Shown piece by piece: positions 1-9,250 of a stretch of 64,000 nucleotides of DNA (the stretch's first letter is position 1; the number at the start of each line of letters is the position of its first letter). The DNA comes from Cryptomeria japonica (Eukaryota > Streptophyta > Pinopsida > Cupressales > Cupressaceae), in assembly GCF_030272615.1 (NCBI RefSeq), contig NC_081415.1, positions 512,705,034 to 512,769,033 on the forward strand, given 5' to 3'. The notes below the pieces were generated by a model. It was not told where the DNA came from, did not search any database, and saw only the letters and a program-made list of their open reading frames with translations. The translations under genes and the position numbers were made by a program.

Positions 1-491
1 GTAAGGAGAGGTGATTTAGGAATTTGAAAGGTAGGAGAAGGATAAGCACCTTGGACTTCAAAAAGAGGCTTGTTATGTTCATTCAAGTTTATCATGTTAA
101 CCAATTTAGAGGCCTTGTTCTTGTTTAAAGATTTCGATAAAGCCACAAAGTCATCAAGAGCATCATCCAACAAAGCATGATCATATCGGTTAAAAGGTTT
201 GTCTTTTGATTCAAAAGGAGACATCTCCTCATAGAGGGGATTATTGAAAACAACCATGTTACTAGATTCAGGGGAAGAGTGGATAGGAATGTATCCTTGA
301 GAGGAATCATTCGACTTATCTTTCTCATCACACCTAAATGGCATAGTAACAAGGTTTATGAGTTTTTGGTAAAATGAAGGTTTGGAATCTTTAGGGTTTA
401 AAAACTCATCTAAAGCTTAATCTAATTCATCTTGGCTATACTCATAATAATCATCAAAATCATGAACATTTTGCAAATAAAAATCTGACAT
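1..491 (-). pseudogene. gag-like N-terminus of LTR-D, one in-frame stop
   Basis: Read on the minus strand from an ATG at 491-489, one frame stays open to the window edge for about 163 codons with a single TAA after codon 24. The protein begins MSDFYLQNVHDFDDYYEY and is rich in Asp, Asn and Ser, with acidic stretches such as LLDDALDDFVAL. I recognise no domain. Its position (about 140 bases downstream of the primer-binding-like site) is where gag or a gag-like first ORF of an LTR element starts, so I call it that by position only. A shorter open frame at 125-352 on the same strand is a shadow. The lone TAA probably reflects decay, or could be a sequencing difference. Confidence 0.5.
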
Positions 492-631
492 TTTGAAAAG
501 ATTGCATAAAATTTAAACACACAATGCAAAGAAACACAATAATTTTTTTTTTTTTTTAATGAAAATGAAATGAAAACACACTAAATCTAGATCTAGATCT
601 AACAAATGTAATGCAAGAGGAAGCAATGATA
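492..631 (-). other. leader of LTR-D
   Basis: Untranslated stretch between the primer-binding-like site and the gag-like ORF. It holds a 15-base T run on the plus strand (near 543-557) and a short CTAGAT repeat (near 586-602). Confidence 0.4.
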
Positions 632-651
632 GATTCACGTCGGGTTCACCA
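632..651 (-). other. primer-binding-like site of LTR-D
   Basis: On the minus strand the sequence next to the LTR reads TGGTGAACCCGACGTGAATC, separated from the LTR by three bases. It begins with TGG, as expected for pairing with a tRNA CCA end. A near-identical motif follows the 5' LTR of Non-C at 12581. I cannot name the tRNA. Confidence 0.6.
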
Positions 652-654
652 AAA

Positions 655-2279
655 TGTGTGGGGGAAAAAGCGAGACTAGGTTAACCATGCCCTAATCCTA
701 CCTTTTGACACACATTACAGAATACGAAAGAGCCTAGAGATATCGCACAATTGGCTACTTCTTTTGGTGAAAGAGAGAGCCATGGGATATCTATTAGGAT
801 TTCTATTCCCTTGTTGAAATTGTAAGATCAAGTAATGCAAGTTCAAACCCTAATCCCAAAATGCAAGTATGAACCAATAACAAGATTGCAGAATTGAGAT
901 TAAACAATGAACAACTGTAAGTACAAGGATGAAATAAGAAAGCAGATATGTACCCGGAGTCAAAATCGGACTGAAAATGTTCGGGACGGGGGCGCGGGCG
1001 CCACTGTCCTGAAAACTGCACCAGAAACTGCTGTTCTACACTCTGAAACACTGTCTGGAAATTGTCTGCAAACTATCTGTCCGTAGGACCAGGGCGACCA
1101 GCGCCTCTATCCCAGGGACCAGGGCGCCCAGCGCCCCTATCCCAATCTCCTGCTCTGCAATTTCACACAGAGTACTGTTCCAACCTTCTCTCTCCGGATC
1201 TATATCTCGCGGCGTCGTCCGAATCTCAAAACCTGCAATAATATCTGAAAAGGGGGAGGGGCGGCTTTATAGGTTTTTGCCTTAGTCAAACCCCCGCTTC
1301 GGTGATTTCCAGCTCCATGAATAGCCAAGTTGTTTTGTAAAATGTATTGTGTGTGCAGACCTAGTGTGTGTGTAAGGTCCAAAATGCAAGAAAGCAAACT
1401 AGAGCAACCTAGAAAGTAAACCCTAATTGCTTGCAAATGATAATGTAAATGCTCTAAATCAAGATGCAATGTGATCTAAAGCATGAATAAATGATGTATC
1501 AAAGCTTATGCAAAGACATGAAAACAATACGAAATCATACCCAACCCTCAAGGGAGGAGTACAAGCCAATCTTCAGTCGGTAATCTCCTATTGTTCTTCA
1601 ATGTCTTCCAAGCCCTAAGTGGATGAATGAATTTGATAGATGCTTGATAGAAAGATGTTGCAAGATGTTGAAGTCCTCAAAGATCTGCTCTTTCGCTGCA
1701 TATGAAGTTCCTGGAAACAAAAATCCGATCCCTTCCAATGAAGAAAGAGAGCTCTTATGTATGAAACCCTAGGTCGTAAATTCATATTTTGGTCGACCTA
1801 GAGATTGAATATCCCGCCAATTTCTTGGGGTTAAGCTTTATTTTATGATTGGATCGCGCTCCTAAAATTTTGGGAAAAATGTCTAGGACCATGTGCACCG
1901 GGCGCCACGGTCCTGGCAACTTTTCACCAAATTTTCAAGGCCGTCGGATATGATGATTTTAGAGAGAATCCCAAAGTTACAGGTGATTTCGAGATGTTTT
2001 GACCCCGAAACCAAGCCCCCAAGTTCGAAATAGGACTTAATTAGGGTTTTTGGTTGAGTGATGTATTGGAGGAATAGAATGCGAAGGGCGTGCTTTAGTG
2101 AAAAGGGCCCAACTTTATGATGTAGAGAATGATGAAATAGGACCTTAGACCTAATTAATTTGATTAATTAAGTGCTAAAGGAGAAATGCAATGCAGAATG
2201 TAAAATGCACTAAGGTGGGTGCTAAACTAGGTGTGAAATTGTACCACCCTAGCGAGTGCATACAATTTACGACGCTACA
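655..2279 (-). repeat. 5' LTR of LTR-D
   Basis: About 1.6 kb, reading TGTGTG at the plus-strand left end and GCTACA at the right end, so on its own strand it starts TGTAGC and ends CACACA. The left edge is set by the primer-binding-like site and the right edge by the return of Gyp-A LTR sequence at 2280. It contains no ORF of interest. It is mostly AT-rich, with several small GC-rich islands. Confidence 0.75.
1083..1146. repeat. GC-rich duplicated motif in LTR-D LTR
   Basis: Two adjacent copies of a roughly 32-base unit (core GGACCAGGGCGACCAGCGCC, then CTATCCCA). Related islands built from GGCGCC between GGAC/GTCC-type arms occur near 985-1013 and 1889-1916, so the motif is scattered along this LTR and could form hairpins. 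Confidence 0.6.
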
Positions 2280-3476
2280 GCCCTATAAGTAGATTCCACT
2301 GACAAGTCCATACTGGACCGTACAACACAACAAAAACAAATAAAATAGTCAAAATAGTGTCAAACAAGATTTTCCCTTACAACTCAAAACTTTCTTTTGC
2401 ATTCCAGATCTTCCAACCTGTACAATGACATTGTCTTTGGATTTAAACACCATGATTCATTTGGTTAGAACCAAATTCTTCATCGCCAATCACAAAAAGT
2501 GCAACTTTTTCAATTTTGCAAATGTTTCTTAGCACTTTTTACATCTTTTGATTCTTAGGATGCAAACTTGTACTCAAATGTTTTTCAAGGCTCCCAAAGC
2601 CCCTCTAAGCATCCTAGAAGACCTAAAACAATACATTATGCCCTTATTACATGATGACTCTATTTTAGAGAAGTACACCTATGAAAAACATCAACATTAC
2701 ATCTTTCTAGGATATCAACATCTTGAACACAACAAAAGCTTGGACAACTCAACCATGACTTCATTGAGTTTGAAATGGTTGGTCCCTTTATTACAACTTG
2801 AAAGACAACACAAAAGACAGAACAAAAGAAAATTTGCATGGAGTGATATTGTGCCCTACATCATACTCCCCTAAGGCAAATAACTCAAGTCCCTTGAGTT
2901 AAGAGGTCTGCAATTTCCACATCATATACTGGACCGTACAACACAACAAAAACAAATAAAATAGTCAAAATAGTGTCAAACAAGATTTTCCCTTACAACT
3001 CAAAACTTTCTTTTGCATTCCAGATCTTCCAACCTGTACAATGACATTGTCTTTGGATTTAAACACCATGATTCATTTGGTTAGAACCAAATTCTTCATC
3101 GCCAATCACAAAAAGTGCAACTTTTTCAATTTTGCAAATGTTTCTTAGCACTTTTTACATCTTTTGATTCTTAGGATGCAAACTTGTACTCAAATGTTTT
3201 TCAAGGCTCCCAAAGCCCCTCTAAGCATCCTAGAAGACCTAAAACAATACATTATGCCCTTATTACATGATGACTCTATTTTAGAGAAGTACACCTATGA
3301 AAAACATCAACATTACATCTTTCTAGGATATCAACATCTTGAACACAACAAAAGCTTGGACAACTCAACCATGACTTCATTGAGTTTGAAATGGTTGGTC
3401 CCTTTATTACAACTTGAAAGACAACACAAAAGACAGAACAAAAGAAAATTTGCATGGAGTGATATTGTGCCCTACA
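2280..3476 (-). repeat. 3' LTR of Gyp-A, truncated and partly duplicated
   Basis: Matches the Gyp-A 5' LTR from about 24773 to 25354. On the minus strand it starts TGTAGGGCACAATATCAC directly after the polypurine tract. The far part of the LTR is displaced beyond the left edge by LTR-D. A tandem duplication repeats most of the visible part. Identical 108-codon frames at 2548-2874 and 3164-3490 lie inside the repeats; I do not regard them as genes. Confidence 0.85.
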
Positions 3477-3542
3477 TCATACTCCCCTAAGGCAAATAAC
3501 TCAAGTCCCTTGAGTTAAGAGGTCTGCAATTTCCACATCATA
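2311..3542. repeat. 616-bp direct tandem duplication
   Basis: Units 2311-2926 and 2927-3542 appear identical base for base. Each contains 550 bases of Gyp-A LTR, the polypurine tract and about 65 bases of internal sequence. The breakpoints do not coincide with LTR edges, so this is not a second LTR. Confidence 0.9.
3477..3490 (-). other. polypurine tract of Gyp-A
   Basis: On the minus strand TTAGGGGAGTATGA directly precedes the 3' LTR start (TGTAGGGC). This is the expected primer for plus-strand DNA synthesis. A second copy lies at 2861-2874 inside the tandem duplication. Confidence 0.75.
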
Positions 3543-3546
3543 TATG

Positions 3547-4580
3547 CTAAAGTATATCTGATTTTGACATGCACATAGCATCTGATTTAGGTAGCCCTAC
3601 CCACTTTACAAGATAATTCTTGTATACTCCTTTCCTTGTCTTCTTTACTACCTTGGTGTGAAAGATACTTTCCAACTTGATTGGTTGGCTTGGTGGCAAA
3701 TCTCTCACCCAATCTTTAGTACCCTGTGATGAAGTGTCCAACTAATGTGTTTAAGACTCTCCCTTGTATGGATTGAGATCACATGTATTAAAGATAGGAG
3801 AAATACCCAATGTGGGAAGGAGTTCAACTTCATATGCATTCTGACTATATTTATGCACCACCTTGAGAGGCACAATCTTCTTCATCAATAGGTTAGTAGG
3901 CTGCCCTTTTGGAAGTCTCTCCTTCCTTAGGTATGCTAGGACCAAATCTCCAATCTTAAATTTACCATTCCTTCTTGTTCTATCAACATGCACCTATACT
4001 GCTCGAACTTTTGTTGTAAGGTTTGGCTTACCTTATCATGCACTTCCTTGATTCCTTCTACAAAATTCTCACCTTGTGCACTCTTAGGTGTCATAGAACT
4101 GGGATCCCTAAGTTCTAGTATGCCCCTAGGAGGAAAACCATACCCTATTTCAAAGGGACTTTTACCTATACTTCGATTGACTGAGTCATTGTATGCATAT
4201 TCTGCCTGGCCGCTTACCAAATCCCAAGTCTGCCCATGTTGTTTGGTGAGACATCTCATTAGATTACCCAAGGATATGTTTACTGCCTTTGTCTAACCAT
4301 CTAATTGAGGATGGTAGGAAGATAAAAAAGATAATTTTGTGCCCAAATTTCTCCAAAGTGTTCTCCAAAAGTGGCTTAAGAACTTTACATCTCTATCACT
4401 AACTATGCTGATTGGAAGGCCATCAATTCTAACTATCTCTTTGAAGAAGAGTCCTGCAATGTAGATGGCATCATTGGTTCTCTTGCATGGTATAAAATAT
4501 GCCATTTTTATGAACCTATCAACCGCTACATACACATTGTCAAATCCCCTTGGAGTTCCTGGTAAGCCTAATAGAAAATC
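3547..4580 (-). pseudogene. Gyp-A integrase C-terminal half plus chromodomain
   Basis: The minus strand from 4580 encodes the second half of a gypsy integrase. It contains VSDRDVKF (the second catalytic Asp), then SYHPQLDG followed by a TAG where the family has a Gln, then TKAVN where the catalytic Glu is normal, so the Glu is replaced by Lys. AYNDSVNRSIGKSPFEI-type sequence follows. A frameshift near 3960-3995 leads to the GKFKIGDLVLAYLRKER block. Two stops then precede the chromodomain, with YLVKWVGLP, which in this family targets integration to chromatin. The element cannot integrate by itself. The frame continues across the Cop-B insertion into the domain at 9739. Confidence 0.9.
4576..4580. 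repeat. target-site duplication of Cop-B, left copy
   Basis: AAATC directly left of the Cop-B LTR. The same five bases follow the right LTR at 9734-9738. Five bases is the usual copia footprint. Confidence 0.9.
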
Positions 4581-5063
4581 TATTGGATTTTGCCAAGATC
4601 AAGAGGTCAATGAAATGTACAAGATAGAGACATAATATGGGACAAGAATAAACTGTATTCTCATCAATAGAAAATGATCAATAATTGTTGTTGTATACAA
4701 TGTAGATGAGCCTGCTTATATAGGAAAGGCTAGGGATATGTATGAGCACACAAATATGACATGTGGCTCAATAAGAAACAAGGGTAGGTAGGAAATAGGT
4801 GTGGGTAGGTAGGAGAAATAATATAATATTCCACATGAGGTGGATCACCCACCGAAGGTGGAATTATCACTCCACAATAAGTGGATATGATAGTGTAATA
4901 ACAAGATCAACACCATAAGAGGTGGAATTTCTCCTACACACACTATCTCAATGTGGCACAAACACCCAAGTGTCTCATATCCAAACTACTATGAAATGCA
5001 TTATCCTAAGTAAACTTAAGTAAGTGTAATAATATCTATGATGAATAATTATTTACACCAACA
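4581..5063 (-). repeat. 3' LTR of Cop-B
   Basis: 483 bp, ending ACACCAACA at the right edge. Differs from the 5' LTR at four bases, including the second base (TA instead of TG at the left edge), which alters the conserved terminal dinucleotide. Carries a TATATAG-type box near the middle. Confidence 0.95.
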
Positions 5064-5072
5064 CGCCCCCTT
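5064..5072 (-). other. polypurine tract of Cop-B
   Basis: The minus strand reads AAGGGGGCG directly before the 3' LTR. Cop-B2 has the equivalent AAGGGGGG before its LTR at 29053. Confidence 0.65.
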
Positions 5073-5404
5073 AAGTGCAACTTAGGGGAATGCACTTAAG
5101 TCTACAATGCACCTAAGCAATGCAAGATGGGTCCCGGCTACGAGGCCATGTTAGGTACCCATGCACAAATGCAAATGCATGCAAACCAATGCAATGAAAC
5201 CTCTCACAAAGTGGGGAAAGAGAGAAAAACCCAATGGGAAAAAACCCTCCCCCAAAAGAGAGATGAAAGCTATACAAGAGAACTCTCAAAGAAGTATGTG
5301 AGGAACAAAACCCATGTGAGGAAAAAGTCCCCCCCATATGAGAGAAGAAGAGAAGTCAAACTGTGATCCTCCCTCAATGAAGAATTTGCACCAATGATAG
5401 AAGC
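5073..5404 (-). other. 3' untranslated part of Cop-B
   Basis: About 330 bases between the stop of the gag-protease frame and the polypurine tract. No ORF is supported. The same segment, diverged, is present in Cop-B2 at about 28760-29052. Confidence 0.6.
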
Positions 5405-7567
5405 TCAATGTATGAAGAAACTGCTCCACGAACGTCGAACAACATTCCTCCCCTTAGGAAGAAACAAAACCAAAGGTGTATCCATGAAGTCTCCCCAATC
5501 ATAAAGGGAAGATGTATGAAGAAAACTCATGATGAAAGGAATCTCTGAAAACTGCTCAAGTGTCCCCATGTCAATGCTGAAAGGTACCCCTTCCAAAGGT
5601 GGTGAACTGCTCCACGCTGCTGAAAAATGAACTCCAACATCTAGTGAAGATGAATGTAGAACAATGTCCAAAGACTCATGTGTCTCCTCAAAGAATAAAG
5701 AGACCTCCTCCAACTGCTGTACATAAGTATCCACAATCATGTCAACCTCGAAAGAATGATCATGTAGAGAATGAACAAGAGGGTCAGAGTGTGCCCTCGC
5801 AACAATCGAAGAAGGATCATCTTCATCAAAGAGAAGATGTATGTCATCAATGATGTCTCCCAAATCTGCAATGTAGGATTCCACAAACAAACCTGCAATG
5901 TCTGTCAAGTAATCATCCCATGAATCTAAAGCTGGAAGACAATGTATATCCTGCTGCACTGAATCACATGAAGGCAAAACTGTCGCACTATCTGCATAAT
6001 CAGGTGCAATAGGTGATGTGATATCAATATGAGAAGATGAAATACAAGACTCAAGAACGGGTTCACATGTGAGAATCCCCATGTTCAAGTGTCCAAAGTT
6101 CCCCTCAAAGTCTGAACCATCACAATAAGTGTGATCATCATGTGTAGAATCATCAAATGTGAAATCATCATCATCAACAAAATCTGAAAAGGAGTATAAC
6201 CGAGATGCATGATCAACCACCCCAGTTGCAATGATAGCTCTAGTCTCCATGTCTCTAATAAAAACTGAGTCAGGTGTGAACTCCACAACTCTCTTAGTTG
6301 CGCCATGTGTGATTTGATAGATAGAAAGGAGATTGTTTTTCAAGTGGGGTACACACAACACATCATTGAAGGAGTTATCCCCAATGTCAATAGATCCTTT
6401 CCCAATCACATCCATGTATGTATGATTGCCCATCAAAATCTGAGGCATGGTGCAAGGCTCAAATGTAGAGAACATAGACTGTGAAGATGCCATATGATGA
6501 GAAGCCCCTGAATCTAGAAGCCATCTCTCTGAAGTATGATTTGTTGTAGCACATAGAGCTTTTCCTTTTCTTGTTCCAAAAGAGTGAGTTTTTCCACTTG
6601 TAGAAGCCATGAATGCTTGCCCTTTTCCTTTTGAATGTGAGGAAGTGGAAGTTGATGAATCATCCTTCTTGTAGACTTTAGGCAAATCAATGTTATGCTT
6701 TTTGATGATATGTGTGAGCTCATCAATCTTCTTAGTATGGCAACGATGTTCCTCATGACCAATCTTTTTACAATAAGCACAAGTAGGTCTCTCTCTCTTT
6801 GGTGAATTATCTCTCTTGGAAGAAGATGAATCTCCTTGTTGTGGAGAAGATTGTGCTTTTTCCTTAGCCTTTGATTGCCATTTCTTCTTGTTTGAGTTGT
6901 CCTTTCCTTGATTTCCTTTGTTCCCTTGATTTGCCACTAATGCTTGAGACTTAGAAGAAGCCTTAAGAATGCCCATGCTTATCAACTTAGTTTGTTCCAT
7001 CATCAACATTTCATTGAAAGCATCAAATGTAGGCATTTTGTAGCTTGAACCCATTGTCATCCTATGAGTTTGGAAACTAGAAACAAATGCTGCATATTCT
7101 TGTGGAAGCTTGCCTATCAAGTTGAATATCAATTGAGTATCCTTCTTATCAATGCCACAATCTTTGAGTTGTGCCCTCAACTCATTTGCCTTAGTGACAT
7201 AATCTTGTATAGTATCAAAGTTCTTGGGATCTAACATGGTGAGATCACTATCAATTTGATATCCCCTAATCTCATCAACTTGACCATACAAGTCTTGAAA
7301 CTTTTGCCAAGCATCCTTGATTAGAGTGCATTTCTCAATATGAAAAATGAGATCCTTTGATACATACTTTCTTAAGGTACCAATTGCCATGATATTTTTA
7401 GTGAGCCAATCTAAGTGACCAACTGGATCAGCCTTAGGATCAGCTGGAGCAACAATAGTTCCATCAATGTAATGAGTGAGTCCTTTTTCCATAAGTTTAC
7501 TCCATGCATCAATTTTCCAAGTAGCATAATTATGTGGAGTTAAGAGAGGAAACTTAGAAGAACCCAT
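5405..7567 (-). CDS. Cop-B gag-protease polyprotein with novel acidic C-terminus
   Basis: 720 codons, fully open. I start it at the ATG giving MGSSKFPLLTPHNYATWK; an upstream TTG-initiated extension is not credible. Residues about 1-200 are a copia gag with the usual NYATWK entry. Residues 263-276 form a CX2CX4HX4C zinc knuckle (C263, C266, H271, C276) for RNA binding. Residues 350-355 are LDSGAS, the aspartic protease active site. About 405-460 is the region that normally precedes integrase (LLSIYQIT to DHASRLYSF). From 461 to 720 there is no integrase; instead an Asp/Ser/His-rich, strongly acidic segment that I do not recognise. The intact frame with near-identical LTRs suggests it was functional when it moved. 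A related C-terminus (LALFLPYGK against LVLFLPKGR) survives in Cop-B2. Confidence 0.92.
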   Translation of the reverse strand: MGSSKFPLLTPHNYATWKIDAWSKLMEKGLTHYIDGTIVAPADPKADPVGHLDWLTKNIMAIGTLRKYVSKDLIFHIEKCTLIKDAWQKFQDLYGQVDEIRGYQIDSDLTMLDPKNFDTIQDYVTKANELRAQLKDCGIDKKDTQLIFNLIGKLPQEYAAFVSSFQTHRMTMGSSYKMPTFDAFNEMLMMEQTKLISMGILKASSKSQALVANQGNKGNQGKDNSNKKKWQSKAKEKAQSSPQQGDSSSSKRDNSPKRERPTCAYCKKIGHEEHRCHTKKIDELTHIIKKHNIDLPKVYKKDDSSTSTSSHSKGKGQAFMASTSGKTHSFGTRKGKALCATTNHTSERWLLDSGASHHMASSQSMFSTFEPCTMPQILMGNHTYMDVIGKGSIDIGDNSFNDVLCVPHLKNNLLSIYQITHGATKRVVEFTPDSVFIRDMETRAIIATGVVDHASRLYSFSDFVDDDDFTFDDSTHDDHTYCDGSDFEGNFGHLNMGILTCEPVLESCISSSHIDITSPIAPDYADSATVLPSCDSVQQDIHCLPALDSWDDYLTDIAGLFVESYIADLGDIIDDIHLLFDEDDPSSIVARAHSDPLVHSLHDHSFEVDMIVDTYVQQLEEVSLFFEETHESLDIVLHSSSLDVGVHFSAAWSSSPPLEGVPFSIDMGTLEQFSEIPFIMSFLHTSSLYDWGDFMDTPLVLFLPKGRNVVRRSWSSFFIH

Positions 7568-8229
7568 AGCAGAAAAAAGGAAAGAACACAAGAGCACAAG
7601 AGCACAAGAGACACCCCCCAAATTCAATCAATCAAAGTACCCCCCCTAAAGTGATGATTTTGGCACTTTATACTTAGTGCGATTACAATGAGCCACTTGC
7701 AAAACAAGGCAAAGTGGGCTTATGATGCAAATTTTAAAACTTCTCAAATGAGATACAAGAGACTTCAATCAATAGTGCAATGAATCTAACTGAGATTCAA
7801 GCAAATATACAAGTACCAAAGAGAGCCAAAAATGGCCAAGATCTGAAAGTACAATTTCTACTTACAATGACATCAATCTGATAGCATCATGTGAAATTAG
7901 ATGAAAAAATACGCACTTTCAAAAAAAACGGCACCTAAAAAGGAGGTCGGATGACCCCAAATGAAGCCTCTGAAGTTGCAAAAACTGGGATTACTCAGGG
8001 ACAGTCACCAAAAACTGCATTTTCTGAAAAATCCGTGCATCAAAATCAAAAAAATCTTTCACCACTGCGGAGAGCACGAAATTCTAGCCCATTTCAAAAA
8101 AAATTGCACCCAAAAAGGAGCAAAAATGAGCAAGTTATGGCCATTTGAAGTTGAACTGCAAAATCAAAAATGCAAATGAGAGGGGGTCAAAAAATTTTCA
8201 AACCCTGCTGATGTGGCGCTGATGTCAGC

Positions 8230-8872
8230 AATTCACTGGGTTAAATTTGATGGCCGTATGATCGTCGACAAAACGTCGCCTCTTTGGCTGACTGGGCATC
8301 CGTACCGTACGGACGGATCACGTGGCAAGTTGGTTGTATGTCCCGTACTGTACGGATGATGATGTGGCTGGCGATGTGGCAGTACGGATGATGCGTGGCA
8401 GTACGGAAATCCACGTGGCTCGCTGACTGGACTGTCCGTGTGGCGGACGAGCTGTCTCTGGACGGGTGTACCTGCGGTCTGCATGGTGGTTCCCGGAGAC
8501 CGAGGGTCGAGGTGGCGCCGGTGACGTGGCGGAGCCCGGGAGCTAGGGAGGCGGAGAACCGGCGGACGAGGCAGTGCTAGGAGCCGAGGCCGGGAAGGTC
8601 GCTACTGGGTGGAGCGAGGACGCTGAAGCGCGGAGGTGTGCCAGGTGTCTTCTGCGCGGCAGGGACCGATGGGCGGATGGGGAGCCGCCGGCGGCAGCAG
8701 CAGAGCGTGGACGGAAGGCGCTGCTCGCGGGAGGCGGCGGAACTAGGAGCCGAGGTTGGGAAAGACAGGGTACGACGGACGTGCACAGATGGTAGATGTG
8801 ACAGGTACGGGTTCTGCACACGGTAGCAGGTACCTGCAGGTACGGCGAGCACGGGGGGGGGGTCTGCGGACC
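8230..8872. repeat. GC-rich block with GTACGG repeats in Cop-B leader
   Basis: Sharply GC-rich within an otherwise AT-rich region. The first 200 bases repeat GTACGG with GATGATG and GTGGC spacers, including the palindromic CCGTACCGTACGGACGG near 8300. The rest is a purine-rich GGAGCCGAGG-type sequence, ending with a run of nine or more G and ACCTGCAGGTAC. A shorter, diverged block with CACCTGCAGG occurs in Cop-B2 (27890-28110), so it belongs to the family. Confidence 0.7.
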
Positions 8873-8877
8873 CCCCA

Positions 8878-9020
8878 AAAATATTTTGATTTTTTTTTGC
8901 TTTGCTTTTCAATTTTTTTCGATTTTTTCAAAAAAATTTTCAATTTTTTTGATTTTTTTTTTGATTTTTCAAAACATTTGCAGAAAAATGAAAATATTTT
9001 TTTTTTTGAAAAAATTATAT
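8878..9020. repeat. T/A homopolymer-rich stretch
   Basis: Runs of T and A broken by GATTTTT and CAATTTTT units. Low complexity, no coding content. Confidence 0.8.
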
Positions 9021-9238
9021 GAATATTTGAAAAATCCGTACGATAAGCAAAATTGGGGAAAAAAATTTTCCTCACCAAAATAGGCCAACTTTATAACCAA
9101 AATTCATGGAAATGGCCTTCCGGACGCAATGGAGAGGTCGGATCTGGTCTAGGACACCTCCAAATGATGATGCTCCTTAGATCTGCCTCTTGACGTCACA
9201 ATAATGCCTCTTCAAGACGAATCAATGAGACTCCAATA

Positions 9239-9250
9239 GCTCTGATACCA
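9239..9250 (-). other. primer-binding site of Cop-B (tRNA-Met type)
   Basis: The minus strand reads TGGTATCAGAGC directly after the LTR end CCAACA. This is the standard initiator tRNA-Met complement used by plant copia elements. Confidence 0.95.

Larger units (their letters stand above)
1..2279 (-). mobile_element. LTR-D: left-truncated gypsy-like LTR element
   Basis: This is the 5' end of a minus-strand LTR retrotransposon that continues beyond the left edge. On the minus strand the order is LTR (2279 to 655), a primer-binding-like site directly after it, a short leader, then an open frame beginning at 491. The right LTR edge lies inside the 3' LTR of Gyp-A: the sequence from 2280 onward matches the Gyp-A 5' LTR from 24773. 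The target duplication would be the GCCCT at 2280-2284; its partner is off the window. The lineage is inferred from the shared primer site with Non-C, because no pol is visible. Confidence 0.75.
7568..9238 (-). other. long leader of Cop-B
   Basis: 1.67 kb between the primer site and gag. From the gag side: an AT-rich stretch with two similar lysine-rich-looking segments (near 7920-8010 and 8090-8170), a GC-rich block (8230-8870), a T/A homopolymer zone (8878-9020) and an ordinary segment to the primer site. Overlapping frames on both strands in the GC block are composition artefacts. It may hold packaging or translation signals, but nothing specific is recognisable. Confidence 0.6.

Noticed and set aside
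2548-3490. Two identical 108-codon frames as duplicated genes
   Set aside because: They lie in the Gyp-A LTR and its tandem duplication; the equivalent frame in the other LTR is broken and there is no protein signature.
7568-7627. Signal-peptide-like N-terminal extension of the Cop-B protein
   Set aside because: It needs a TTG start and lies upstream of a good ATG that begins the normal copia gag.
8395-8912. Several overlapping frames on both strands as host genes
   Set aside because: They are produced by GC-rich composition in the Cop-B leader; no domain, and frames overlap on both strands.
9239-9250. Fragment of a tRNA-Met gene
   Set aside because: Only the 12-base complement of a tRNA 3' end next to an LTR: a primer-binding site, not a gene.
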